Of a stretch of 64,000 nucleotides of DNA, positions 43,014-58,000 are shown piece after piece. Each line of letters begins with the position of its first letter. The first letter of the stretch is position 1. The DNA is from Oopsacas minuta (lineage: Eukaryota > Porifera > Hexactinellida > Lyssacinosida > Leucopsacidae): assembly GCA_024704765.1 (NCBI GenBank), contig JAKMXF010000288.1, positions 372,001 through 436,000 on the forward strand. Direction: 5' to 3'. The notes below the pieces were generated by a model. That model was not told the DNA's origin. It was given only the letters and a program-made list of their open reading frames with translations, and did no database searches. The translations under genes and the position numbers were made by a program.

Positions 43014-46000
43014 ATGGATTCACTTCCAAATTATCCAAAAGAGTTTGACCCAAAAGAAGTAGAAAAGTTACGTAACTTTCTTAACAAAGCACTTCTATCA
43101 AAATACTTTACACCTTTCCTTAGCAACGGGGTGTATAGAGTGAAAGATCTACAGGAACACGTGAAGGATGAATTCCTATTGAGTGTTAATATGAGCCAAC
43201 CAGAGAGAGACAGGTTCTGGAAGAATGTGGAGCAAACAAGGAAACCACTTTGGAAATTGAAGGTGTGATAATATTATTAGCTCAAATTATTCTTCTGGGC
43301 AAAATGGACCTCCGAACACAGTAGGCTCTGCATAATATAGCCGCCGGTTAATCGGGTAAAAATGGCGTGTTCCCGATGTGAAAGCGGAGTCTACTGTATG
43401 TTTGAGTTCACGACACATTTGTGCCACTTTTCACACCTTATTATCTACTCCTTTAGCAAAAATTCCGGAGATATGAGGATCCTGATTCGAGTATTTATGA
43501 AGAAATTGGACAATCCAACACAACTCCTGTTAGTGGCGCCATTCTGATTAGTCATCAAGAAATAGTGGAATTAGGAATTATTGGTACAGGAAATTTTGGA
43601 GAGGTGTCAAGAGGAATGTGGCGCTATAACCACAACATGGCGCCTGTGAGTTGATAAACAAACAAACTAACTAACTAACAAACAAACAAACTAACACTCA
43701 TAATTGGTGTCAAAATATGAATATATACTACTTCCACTTTTCTAGAAACCAGTAGCTGTCAAAATAGTGTCCACAGTTTCAGGTGAGAACAGAGATCAAA
43801 TTATGAAAGAGGCAGAAGTGTGGAATAAATTGGAACATGAAAATATTGTTAGATTATATGGTGTTACTGTCACACAGCCTTACAAAATGGTATGTTGTTG
43901 TTGATTTCACACCTTGTGACAATATTTTACAAGATATTTAGTTTCAATTCCAATATAGATTATGGAACTAGCACCTAAAGGTTCACTAGACAAGTATCTG
44001 AGGTCTAAAGTTAATCAGCTGTCAATTGAAAGGATGTGGCAATATTCATGTCAGATATCTAAAGGAATGGAATATCTACATTCCAAGAGAATTATACATA
44101 GAGATCTTGCTTGTAGGAATGTATTACTTAGTAATGATACACAGGTATGTTTATTGGCTGTTGTGTACTTAGATTAGTAGCCTGGGTGATTATTCATATT
44201 TTAACACCCTTGTACGGGGGACATAACATATAATCACATACTACATTCCATGAGTCATAGCATTCTATACATGAATATATTCACCAACTCCCTAACGTAC
44301 TTCTGTGACGTGTTATGTCCCAGTTTCCATGGTTACCTCATTGGTATTTGGCTACACCCGTCAGTGAGGGAGGCAATCATTGAAAGAGGCTACTATTCGA
44401 GACAAAGGTGTGAAAATATACATATAACTAATCATTTTTAATAAACCAATGAAATGAGAGGGTTTGTAACAATCTAAGAAGTTCATCTATAAATAGAAGT
44501 GATTACGTCATCATCATTTCTAGTTGTACCAGTCTAGCGCTCGTATCTCCTGATAATCTATAGGGTAACATTCCTGCAAATGTCACAAGTTTGCGCGCCT
44601 TTTCTTGTAACAGCATTATGTCCTGCCTTATCTGCTGATCAGCTGTTCCATGGCCAATCATTTCTTGTGTTTGTTTATAGAGATTGTGTATTGAAATCTT
44701 GATAGAAAAATTGTATTATTGAACCATGGATAATTGCAATGTATTACAGCAACCCTCTATACCTATTTTAACATATTCTGTGGACCACCAAGGGGTTCAT
44801 GTACCCCAGGTTGGGAACCCCTGTATCGCAGTGTACCTCCACAAACAGGGTGCTAGGGGCGCCGAAATGCTACCCCGTTCCCCGTTATATTACAGAGATA
44901 TTCCCAGTTTGTGGAGGTTGCATTTTTTCATTTTGCCAATTTATCCATGGTTCTTTGATATACATTCAAAATGGTCATTGCAAATAATCTGAAAATTCAC
45001 ATTTTTAACATACCATTGTTGCAAGAATGACGTCAGGGAGACTTCTCCTAATCTCTTCCTCCAAGGTGTGAAATTTCGCAATACTATTATCAACAGTTAC
45101 ATCGGATTTAAGCGGGAAAATACCCAAACGGTCCATAATTTCTAGGGCAACATCGAATTGCCCCGATTTGAAATATTCATGGAATTGTGTCAGATCTAAA
45201 AGTAGATAAAAAGTTGTACACTTCTCGCGTGTGGCATTGTGTCCTGTTGTCTTGAATCTGTCAGCTAGTGAGTATGCGTATTGGATTATTTGTTGTTTTT
45301 CTGTGTCTCTTGAGCTTTGAGAAGATGATATTAATTGGGACATAGAATTATTGAGGAGGTCTAACACCTGTGAAGAAATGTAAACAAACAAACAAACAAA
45401 CAAACAAACAAACTAACAAACCTTTTGATGGTTACCAGCTAAATCATATAACTTAATAGCATCAATAACCAATCCATGGTTCTCTGATTTTCTAGCTACA
45501 TTACTAATGACGTCACTGATAGATTCCTTATGAAACTTCTCAATTAATCCTTGTTTCCTGACTCCATCAGGCGCCAAACTGCCTAGCAATAACTAGAAGA
45601 GATTGGAATGTTATAACATAGCAACAGGAAAGGGGTTAGGAATGTACATGCCTCGTATTCTCTTGACTCCCAAACCATCTCAGCCAATGAATTCACGAAC
45701 AAATCTTCACCGCCACCTAATGGAAAATGGTGTGAAAATAAAGTATACATGATTAATCATATGAATATTTCACACCTTCCATGCCACGTAACAAGAACAT
45801 ATATTGTATGGCTTCTCTAGGATCTGTAGTCACAAATTTCCTTGTATATACTTTGATCATTCTAGCTAGATTTATTTGAGGTCCAGTTGGTGTGTCGGTT
45901 AGAAATGCTGCTTGAGCAGTTGATGTTGATTTTATCAGATTTATTTGGTGAAGAGAGATCGCTAGATGGATCGCATGACACCTGAGTGTTTCTATCCGCC

Positions 46001-49000
46001 ACAAGAAGTCGATAGCCCGCTCAAATTGCAGTGATAGACAGAGTATCTAAAAATGGTACACCTTGAAAATTTCTCCATTAGTGTATCTATAATGAATCTC
46101 GCTAATACCAACGGAGTCTACTGTATTCTAAAAATAGAACAACCTGGAAATACAACATCGGTTTTTCATTTGCCCTAAAATGAGACTCTCCAAATTGATT
46201 GGTTATCTCCTGCTGGAATTGACCAATCAATTGTTTGTCTGCATGTTGTCCTTCTGGTAATTCTCCTGTACAATAGCATAGTCTTAGTTTCAACCACAAC
46301 CAATCCTCTGTTTTGGCAGCTGTTACTTCTCTATGTGGGTTCTTTATGTCACATTTAGCGAGTATGCATAATACAGCACGTTTGTATGGGTCTTTGATTT
46401 GAGAGTTTAGTTTCCTGCAAAAGTGGTTCACAGTCAATCCGTGTTATATCTAACACGGATATACTGAAATAACCGCTTATATGGAAGTGTGAAGTTGTAT
46501 GAATATGGTCCCAAACCATCAAAGTAACATACAGTTAACATACAGTTAACTCCTGTAATATCGAAGCTCAAGGGACCATGGTAATTACTTCGATGTAACC
46601 GATGAATATATGTAACTTTGACGGTTTATGACCATATTTGTATAATTCACACTTCGATCCATCCGTATACATACATTTTATCGGTATATAGAAGTAATTA
46701 TAACGATCCCTTTATCTTCAATGTGACTGGAGTTAAGTATATAATTCACTCCAAATATTCCCGAATATATTTAAGCCAGTTTAAGCGGGCTAATACACTT
46801 TTAAGCGGGCGTATTCTTACCAATAATTTCCTCTCAATTGTGCCTCTGCCTTGTGACTCAAATGTCCATCTTGTGCGAACTCCTTCAGGTATCCTACCCA
46901 ATCTGCAATTTGGTTAAGTGCACTCCCCGCACCGGTCAAGCCTTCCCTCAAACTTCCACAACGCATAGCAAAGAATAAAACAGCCCATAGCGGTTTTCCG
47001 TCCGAACTTCCATCTTCAAATCGTATTTGTGAGGTTTCGGGGGATAATAATATATTCAGATATGCCAGAACAAGTTGGTAGGGACCCGGGACACCAGTGC
47101 GTCGCGCCAGAGCCGGATGGGAACTTACGATATTCTCCATAAACTCCATATAACGAACCTCCAAATACGAAATACTTTTTCGAAGTAATTTGCTTTGTAA
47201 TGGAAGCGAACGAGGCGAGTGTAGATCCAGATCAGCTGATAAATTGGGTATATCAGTTTGTGCACGAATTAACTGCCAAATATCCAACATTCGTGCATTC
47301 TTATTGCTCAATGCAGTTGCTAGGAAGCTCTCAATCAAGTCTGGATGTCCGCCTAGATATTTTTTCGGGTAAGGGCTGCTCTATCAATTTGGTCTCCACC
47401 TCCCACATACTGGACTTAAGGAATTTGACACCTTTCAATAATCCCTACCCTCATATCTGAGGCAAAGTTTCTTATTAAAGTGATCAAACCCAGTCAGGAC
47501 TGGGAAGGTGGGAGGGGGCAATTGGTTACCTTTGAGAATCGCATCGGTATATATATACAGCTGTTTGGCATATGCTATTTCGAAACTATCCAAACTTGTC
47601 CTATCAACCATTGTCATTGGTCCAACTGTCATTTTTTGGCGCTCAATCACTATGTCAGTCAAATTCTGATCTGGTCCCAACGCGCCAAGGATTTTCTCCT
47701 TTTGTTTGTCCCAATCATCGTCTACTTGGTTCCATAATAGTTTCTCACACTTCTCTTGTACAGAATATCTAAATTGAGCTTTTATGACACCTATATGCTT
47801 ATCAGTTATCTAACCATGGATGGTGGATTTAGTAAATCTGCTTGGATATTGGAGGACAATTTTTGCCAAACAGGGCGATTGTTTTGTCGCCATATTTCAA
47901 ATGTCAAGATTGTTAATTTTGACTTGTCCACCCTAAGCCACTGACACACACACAAACAGACTAACAGGAAGACAGACGAAGAGACAGACAGACAGACAGA
48001 CGGTCTTGTCAATTTTACTCGATTTGTTACTCACCTGCTTTCCTTCACAGCTGCTACGAGAATATTCTCATAAGCGCTTTTAAGAAAACTTGAGAGGTCG
48101 ATATCTTTCTCTTCAGAGGGTATCTATAAATAGAAACTTAGTTCCAATTGGAACTTGGTAAATTAATTATTCCTAACACTTATCTCATCGTTTGGCTAAA
48201 TCTGATGAGAATAAGCAATTAGATTGCAGCCTGACAAACAGATGGAATTCACATTACATGTAGGCACATGACCTTTATGATAAAAGTGGAGCATTTCCCC
48301 ACATTCGACTGCCACTTGAGTGTCATAATATTACGTGTATAAAGCATATACAGTGGTGGATTTTGGCGCCTACATGAAACCTATGTAGGACGCTGAATTT
48401 TGTTTTGGTGGTAAAATGGGTAATTATAAATTCGTTTCGCCTGGTAGGTATAATTATGGAAATCGGCTGACTTGGTCGAATTTCTTGGTCGCGTGAAGGC
48501 CTGCGAGACGCTCATCCATCCGTGGTGGCTCTAAGCCACGTGATCCCAATAGTTTCACTGCCTGAAGGTCTACATTTTCTTTTGATGCCAGAGGGGCATT
48601 TTTTGTCAGAAGTTTGGATGCTGCATCTTGCAATTGTTGTAGATTTCTATTCAAAGTTGGTAATTCCTTGGTTACCAAGCCTGTGGATCGGAATGCTTGT
48701 GCTTTTTGTAAGAGTTCATCAAATGAACCTGGTCCTTGTGACATAGGATTCCTATAACAAGAATTCTAACAAATTAATTATTATCCTTGGTACAAGTGCC
48801 AATTTGCACATAGGGAAATCTGCCAATTGGAAATAGTTGTAATTAGCGGAACATTTGACGGGACCATTCATACTTGCAATTTGTCTACAAAAAAGTGAGA
48901 CATTGAACTCAATAAGTGCGAAAAGGTGAGACATCTCGCCAAAAATGTAATTGAAATATATTTTGTGAAGAAAAATAGCAGTGTTGCCATCGAAGTTATT

Positions 49001-52000
49001 TGCCACATTATTGAAATTTCATATTCTTGCCACAGACACAACAGTTCTTGCAATGTACATGCTATATCCATGCCACGCAGTCCATATTTATGTCTAAGAC
49101 CTGTAAAATTCATGAGGCAAGTTCTTGCAATGCTACCAAAATATTTAAAAATAGATACAAAAATTGGCTTCAATATATTATACATGTGTTTTATCATAAT
49201 ATACACTTTATGGGTGTATAATAATTACAAAATTATACAAGTGTTACGAGAATATTTCGTTGTGGTTCGATTTCAAACTCCTAATTGAGTCATAAGATTA
49301 ATAACAGTCCTGATAATCATCAATTCATCCAGCTGAGTCCTAATTTTAGCTATTTTAAAGTGTCCACGTTTAATTCCTGACAACTTTAACCTTTTTACCA
49401 AAACTGTTGATTCATCTTTACCCCTTTTATACTTGCTCCTCCTCCGCCAGGTGGTATTCTCTCTAGAACATTGACAAATCAAATTACAGTTTTGTTCCTT
49501 ATCTCATTTACAACTTTACCTTTTAAGAATGTCTGTTAATTTATTGAAATATTTACTTTCAAGTTTACCCGCAATTACTTTATTTATTTCAAACACATTT
49601 GGCGCACATCATGTGCTGAGCCTTGAGTGCTAAAGCCACTTTAACCACTTTTATAGAATCGAACAAATGTTCGACTTTTTGATAATTTTTGTTTCGTTAC
49701 CAAGGAAACCGCTTCCTTAATTATAGTTACGGAATGTAATACTTGCTAATGCAATATAATGTGGCTATTTTTTTCTATAATTTTAATGATATAATTACAT
49801 GATTCAACAATCTATTTTAGGAATTATACTGTAACCTTTTGACACAATCAGTTTCATATTTGTAGACCTGTTATTATTCAACCAATATAGACAAAACATT
49901 TGCATATTTCAAATCTAAACACTCATGAAAATTATTTAATATTTACATATTTACGTTCTGGATGGCAAAGGCGGATAAACAATTGAGTGTTGACGAAGAG
50001 TTTATCAGCAATGTAGATTCTAAAATATATCATTTGAAGGAGCAAGTCAAAAAGGATAAAGTTGAGATCAACGAAAAGTTTCGAGAATTAATACAGTCCA
50101 TACTGCAATGTCAAGAGAATGTTTTGGAAAGAATGGACGATACTTTGCATGAGGCTATAAGCGAGGTGACTAATCAAACTATCGAAATCACAAAATTGTC
50201 AGCAAATAAGGAAAATTTCAAAAGTGTGGGGAATGTCGGCATAGTAGATGAAATTCAAAACCAAATTCAGGATTGTAAGCTCCATGGCAAATATGTTCCA
50301 GAAATCCACATAAATTGGAAAATTGAACCACTTACGAAAGAGTTAGGTGAATTATGTCAAATAGAACCCACAAACCATCCTTATGCTTATTTAGGGGAAG
50401 ATTTGAATAGCATCAAAGCAGAAGGCATGCTTAAAAGCGTACCTACATCTTTCGAAATTGATGCGCGTAATGGAGATGTCTATCTTCTTTGTAATGAAGA
50501 TTCAGAGAATTTTGACTTCAGAATTTTAGTTGTTGATAAACTTGGCAAATCGAAATTCGATAGGAAGCTCGAGAGGAAATTCTGTCCAGTTGGCATGTGT
50601 GTGGGTGAAAATTCCTTTTTTGTGTCAACTAGTGGTGGCAGTGCCAAAGCTCAAATGGACTCTCACAGAAAAGAACTCCCAGTCGATACTGAAATCCAAC
50701 AGTATCAGGAAAATATCCTGAAGTTTGATAAAGAGAATGGAAAAATGGAAAACTTTCCAATAACTGATGTTAAAGAAATCGGCCTAATTGCATATGAACC
50801 TAAATCTAAATCTTTGTTCTTGCTCACCGGCACAAAAAATTCCCCTATTTTGCTTGTTTTCGATTCGGAAACAATATCGAGAAAGGCAAGTACGAATTTA
50901 GAACTGAGGTCTGGATATATTTCCTCTGCCCCAAAGATTCAAAAAATTGAAATTTTCAACGAAAATGTCATTTTGTTTTACGATAAATCCAAATACATCG
51001 ACGTTTACGATTTGGAAGGAAGACGTTTGTCATTTTTTCCTGATGGAGAATTTATTTCTCAGCTCACAACATCCGACGCTTGGGGAAATATCTTGGCATT
51101 CAATAAGAAGTCTAATGTCATGAAAATAATGGATAAAAATCACAAACTGTTGTCGCAGAGTGTCATCCAGTTAGATTGTGATCCAATAGACCTAAAGTTC
51201 AACATTTCAACTCACAAAGTTCTTTGTTGCGGCCTTGTGAAGGAATCTAAACTGAATCTAGTTCATTTATACATATAGTATTTTCTAATTTCGTTGCAGC
51301 AATATTATTTACTTCGTCTCCCTTTGAACCTTCCACAAGTTGCCTCCCATGACTTTTTCGAAAAGCAGAATTTGCCTCGCAGCCGCAGCCCCTTCCCCCT
51401 GTAAGGGAGTATTTGAACGGCCCCTAAGCAATCCCAGTCTGAGTCAAAACAAATTCTCTCAAACAAACAAATATACTTCACACTGAACAATATTATCCAA
51501 TTAGTTAACAGAAATTTATACTCATAAACATTAAGTAAACATTCCACACATACTTGTCATCACCATGGCAGCCTAATACTCAATTTCCTTCCTGAGTTTA
51601 GTGATCATCATTTCGCGTTTGAGTGCGTCAATTCTTGAAAACTCAATTTTTGTTACTTTGTGTTTATCAAAAACTTTTACATCCGTTTCGGCGATCAGCC
51701 GTGCAACTTCCCAGTCAGCGAAGTCAAAAACTTCCCCCTCAATTGCATACCCTTTCATTTCTTTAGCCACACGCTCTGCTTCCAAAAGCAACAATTTTGA
51801 TACTCCTCGTTTTTGGAAATTTACACTTACGGCCACTGCTTCTAAATATATAATTTTCTTCATTTCATTCTCTATATTTTCCATATAATGACTGATTGAG
51901 AGTGAACCGATCATTTCATCGGTTGCCTTCAGAAATGCGATTAATATTCTCCCTTTTTCCCGTGTTTCTTCAAAAATTTCGGGTGTAAACCTCACATATT

Positions 52001-55000
52001 TTTGTAAATCAATATTTTCGTTATAACCCTTGTCAGAGTTAAATGCATTGTTTACCATCTGAATGCATTCTAAGGAAGTTGATTGGTCAACATCTCTGAA
52101 AATTACTTCATGTTGCTTGATTTTTGACACTTCTTTTGAGGCCATTTTTTTTGGAAATTTTTTTTCACGAATTTATATTTATTTTTGCATGTTGTCATCT
52201 ATAAATTATTTCATAATAATGATTGTATTTTGGGGAACCATAGGAACACAGTTCTCATTAATTATTTTATTTGGCGCCTAATACGTGTTAATTTGATTAT
52301 ATAAATTGACATCGATATGTAGATAGATCCATCAAACAAAATATCGAATTGAATCACTTTTACATTGTTTTTACATTGCCGCCAAATTTATATATATTAC
52401 AAAAACAAATCCCGCGTGTTTGACCCTCATATGGCGCTAAAAATATTAAAGTTCCAGTAATGGCGCTCAAATTTTTAGGAGCTTTAATATGCGTTAATTA
52501 AAAAATCATATTTAATTGGTCGATTCGCGCCCCTCTTGTCAATATCATTTGACTTTAACTAATAGAATCGTTGATTTGAGTGAATACTCATTCTATTTTC
52601 ATCTGTCTCCCTTTGGGTTTGGCGCCTGAATTTCATAAACTACAGGAAATATTCTTTTCAAAGATAATTAATCTGGCGCTCTTCAGCTAATAACCATTAT
52701 GTATAAATATCAATATATGTAAATTTACAGGTCTTGGGTGGCATAACTCATCCTACGACCATCTGACCACATTTATTCAATATGTGTACTCCAGACTATT
52801 CATATTAAAATCATGCTAATTTGGGGAAAGTTTGTGAAAAATGTTTGGACCGCTGGCGTAATCTGTCCCCCAACCTGGTGTTAATTGGTCCCTAAGGGTT
52901 CTCACACAGCTTGTGGCTGAGAGAAGGTTCGATGGTTTGTAAACACCCTTAAAGTGGAATGTGCCCATAAATTCCATTTTTCCCCACTATCTTGTCGAAA
53001 ATTAGTTCAGTCAAACTGTTATTCTCTCCCTAACAACCAATAGTTGACTAGGAATGCAAAGTTCTGAGATGCTAGCCAATCTAATAATCACAAACCAAGC
53101 AATGAATCGTGGAAATTGAATTTGTACAAAATGGTTTCTAACTTTTTAGGTTTTAAATAACTTCCTTACAATCCTAGAAACATGAAAAGGGTTGATTATA
53201 ATAAACCCATATTTGTAAGAATATTCTATGGCTCTGCGACACTATTTACTTCCCACATCTGTTCCAAATACGAAGAATAATGTGACACTATTGTTTGTGA
53301 CAACAATTATGTTTTATCCTGTTGTTTACGAATTCTTATAGAAATTGTTTGTTTACTGTTAGTGACACAAATATTTGAAAATTTGGAAATCAGGTTTGGC
53401 ACCTAGCGGACACTGAAAATATTCACACCTTTTGAGAGATTAAAAAGTGAAACGTTGAGCAAATATTCGTTTGTTAATTTCAACTTAGAACTCGCACTAA
53501 ACTGATATATTTTCTTAGTTACTAAATTGGCAATAGGAATGTTCAATTTTGTAGACCTCTCACTAACAAACCAGATACGTCTAGGCTATTAAGGTATTAC
53601 ATAGCAACCAAGATTAGCATTAGAATGTATGCTCGATAGTTCACAACAGTATGCATATGTTTCCACATAGTTTTATTATCACCATAGCACCTTAATAGTA
53701 TTATGGAATGCCTCTTTAACCTTATACGGAGATTGGAATTTGTATTTATAATAACTTCACCCCTGGGGCGTGTTCAGAGATTTTATCCACAAAATGGTTG
53801 AGCCACAATTCATGCCACATTTGAAACCCTCCAATCTGATTGGGTCATAAAATTACTTGAAAATAACATGATGAACATCCTTATGACTAACCAACAGGTT
53901 TCAGAATACACTTGCTGTTACCTCACGTCACTTATCTGTCAAGAAATGGTTTCATATTGAACTTAAACAAATAAGATTTTTGTTGTTTGTGAACCCAAAA
54001 TGTTTATTGCCATTTTTATGGCATGTTGAATAGATTAAAATTATAGCATTGATGGTTGCCTTAGATAGTGGTCATTCATCTTTTGAATATTATTTGAGAA
54101 TTCGTATGGTCTCTTTGAGATATTTTGCTACGCGTCCGGACTGAATGAGGGATCTCGTAAGAACTTTGCTATAGGATATTTTACAGGCCCCAAGTTTGGG
54201 TACCTGGGGGATCTGGAAAAGTATCAAGAATTCTGTGTGTTGTCCTCCTAGTTTGATTATGTTTCCGAAAAATTGGCGCCTTTATGGATTTGACCTCTAA
54301 CACACCTCAGGGTGGTCTATTGAAAAGTGTCGAATTCCAAACCACAGTCCTACATGGTTGTTTTTAAATTGGCCACTTTGGTAAATAAACATATGTCACA
54401 GCAATGACGTGAAATTCGAATTATTTGTAAGTAGTTTTTGGTTACAATTGTGGATTTCTGCCTTATCTGCTTACAATCATAGAATTACATATATATGTAA
54501 CCTTTTGGTTCCATTAATTAGCATAGCTTTATCTATATGATGTACCCAACTAATTGATTTTTAAGTATTTGAGGTTTATGCGTAAGTTGTCAGTTTAGAA
54601 ATGGAGCATTTTCCAAGAAGTAACCCGCGTATTTCGCTTTTATATGGCGCCTAAAAGAGAACTATTCCAGTAACTGGCCCTTAAACTTCAGTACTTGTGA
54701 TAGAACATGTAAATTTTTATATATTTCATTGAATAGGAATCCTTTTGTCCTATTCTCGTGTGATGCATGCTTTGTAGTATTACACATTCCTTCCATTCAC
54801 CATAGCAACCATGAAAACGTCTTAGATATTTTTGATGATTTTTCCTTAAAATTGATTTGATTTGCAATTTCTTATACCCATTAGTATTTCTTTACAAAGG
54901 TTGTGCTTGGTTGTTAATTAAGATGGCCAGTTCAGCAGCCATAAAGGACACAAAGTGCCGACCCTGAGGCTCAATTGGTGCAGGATCAATATGTTACGGT

Positions 55001-58000
55001 CAAAAAGTGCTGGCTCATACATTCCTAGAGAAAACCCTGTTTGCGTCACGTTTTTCCATGATTTGCGCATGATTGCCCGCGTGTATCGCCAAACAATCAT
55101 TTAATCATATTTGAGCGCGTATTTATAACAAAGTTCAATTGTTCAAACCCCAAACTCTAATTTTCAAATCACTTAAGTTTTGGAATGAAGTGATATCTCT
55201 AAAACTGCTTATAATTGTATTAACGTGATATCTCCGCACAGCCAAATTGCAACTTCTTTAATTTACTTAAAGCAGTTTCCACATTATTATTTATAGAAGT
55301 TTGCGTAAGGTCCTGGACAATTATTATAATTTTGAACATTAAGGGGTAGTTGTATAGCAAACACTTTCGACACAGCTCGTGTCGAAGGAGTTTATTGAGT
55401 ATCATTCCTCACAAAAATATGAGAAAATTATCACCAAAACCCGCTATATTGACTTGTATTGTTGTTGTTATTATTAATCTGTTTACAACAATAATTCATT
55501 CTAAACAAAAAATAATTAAACCCAAGCTTAATTCAGTTACAAAATTCATTTCTTAAATACCAATCAATTCCCATTAATCAATAAATGTCAATCATTCAAC
55601 TGTTTAATAATTAAATATTCATATTTACTATTTTGTATACAATTGGCGACGAAATATGATTAATTCACGCCTCACTACTCCCTTGATAATTGAATATTTT
55701 GAAAGTTTTGTTCATTTTTCTGAGAGTTTTTGATTTCCTTTCTTTTCCAATAATTTCATTTTGTTCCTCAAAACTGTGAATTTCATTTTTGATTTCGAGA
55801 ACTGATTTTGATTGGAGGAGAGAAGACATTCCAGATGGCGCGTTCGGTTTCAAATACTCAATCGCCCGCCTAGAATTATTATCCCGCAATTTTATATCAG
55901 CTCTAAATTCAACTACTAACGTCTCTACTACATTCCATTTCCCAGATTGCGTTGCTAGGTGTAGAGGTGTAGAACCTGACACTGACCGGATGTCAATTAA
56001 GGCGCCAGAAGTTAATAACATTGCGATAATATCATTCCGACCCTTTTTTGCTGCCCAGTGGAGTGCGGTGTACCCAAAAATATGGTCCGCACAGTTCACT
56101 AAATGTGTGTCTCGCGTTAAGAGTCTTAAAATAGAATCCGCATCACATTCTCTGGCGCTTTTATTCCACGAATTCCTATCGTTCTCTTTGATCTCTAAGG
56201 AAGCTTCTAAATCCAAACTGCTGGAATTCAGTGAGGACTCTAAGGATTTTTCTGGCGAATATGTCGGCTGCTCGCCTGTACTTATTCGCTTATGAATCCA
56301 TTTCTTGTTGTTAAAAGTGTCAAAAATGGCATGAATTGAGTGTCTGTGTTTGTCACTTTTTTGGGCTTGTAGATTTATTTTATTTTGTAACTCGTCTAGA
56401 TCTTCTTTCATCAGCTGTTCCAAATTTTCAGATTTTACTCTTTGGTGATTGCAGTTGGATTTTGGTACTCCACCAATGAACTGTAATTTCGTCTCTTTCC
56501 GAGATGACGATCCTCGTTCGCTGTTCGAATCATCACTCCATTTTGTATCCACGTATAGTGGAGAACTTGTTTGACTGAGTCGCTTAGGAAATTTTATTCT
56601 GCTATTTGCCCCCAAGTGGTCTTGTGGTGATGAAATATCATATTCTCTACAAATGCCACTTTTATTCAATTCATTCAAGAGCTCTAGCGACGCATTTTTT
56701 TGGAAATTCGTTTGACGAGATAAAATTTCAATCATTTTAAAACCCAGTTCTTGTATAATATATAGAAATTGGCTAGTAGCTGATATTTATATACTATTAA
56801 GACTATTTTAAACTGGAACTTAAAATGGAACTAAGGATTCTAGGGACTTTATATGAATCTTTCTATGTGTGTAAAATATCTTATTTTAAATTTACATATG
56901 AATATTACTTTGAAAAGCGTTTTGTTGGTGTCCATTGTCGAATTTTTTTGTACAATGTGGGTAAACACTTAATTGCCAACTTTGGCGCCTTTCATCATTG
57001 AAAAATTGTTCATCAATTTTAAGGGGATCCCCAAACTCCTTCCCTTCTTCACGCTAATTTATATTATTTATTCTTTTAGGTTAAAATTAGTGACTTTGGG
57101 ATGACACGATTCCTACCCACTGAACAGGACTTGATTCAAACTTTCACACCTCAAAAGGTCCCATATGCATGGTAATATTCCTAGAAATACACATAAATTC
57201 ATATATTTCGAGAGGAAATGTCCTCAATGCAAAAATCCACGAAAATCGTAAAATTATGCCACTTGTGGTGACCTGTGCGGACACCTTAAAATTCCAAATT
57301 TTGATGCCTAGAAGGGTGTCATTAATAATGCTATCCAATTTGTAATTTTATTTATTGATGTAGTTCATGATATGAACTATATGGTTACCCGCCTAACGCC
57401 CACACCGCGTCACAAAAACACCCGCCAAATAGAATGGAGTTTTAGTTTCAATTCAAACCGCAGAAACTTTAATCGGGGTTTTAATCAATTAGGACTGCTA
57501 TAGAGGTGTTGGAGAGCGGGCAATATTCTAATGCAAATGATGTTTGGAGTTTTGCTGTAACACTTTGGGAGATATTTTCACATGGCGCCAAACCGTGGAA
57601 GGATTTAAATGTAAAGCAAGTAAGTTATACTGGACCATGGATGATATGATTAACTCTATTTGTTAAATGAATCAAGGATATTATGGGTGAATCTTACTCA
57701 CAAGTGGAAGTAGATTATGATGGTCAAAAAAGGTGAAATTCCAAAATGGTGGTCGCTGTCCAATTGGTTTATCCAGGAATTCTGCACTTTGTGTCCTTCA
57801 TGGCTGCTGAACTATAGGTGTCTGCCACACCTAGATTGAGGGCGCTGACCGCCTGTGGCACATGACTATTAGGCAGTTTTGAGTATATTTCTAATTAGGT
57901 TCTTGCTCAATTACAGATGGAAAACAGATTGGAACAACCATTTATTTGTAGTGAAGAAATTTTCTCTTTGATGTCAAGGTGTTGGAATAAGGAACCAAAG

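Noticed and set aside
49273-49482. Basic minus ORF near 49.3 kb
   Set aside because: Lys/Arg-rich and ribosomal-like at first sight, but no alignment to a known ribosomal protein could be made by eye.
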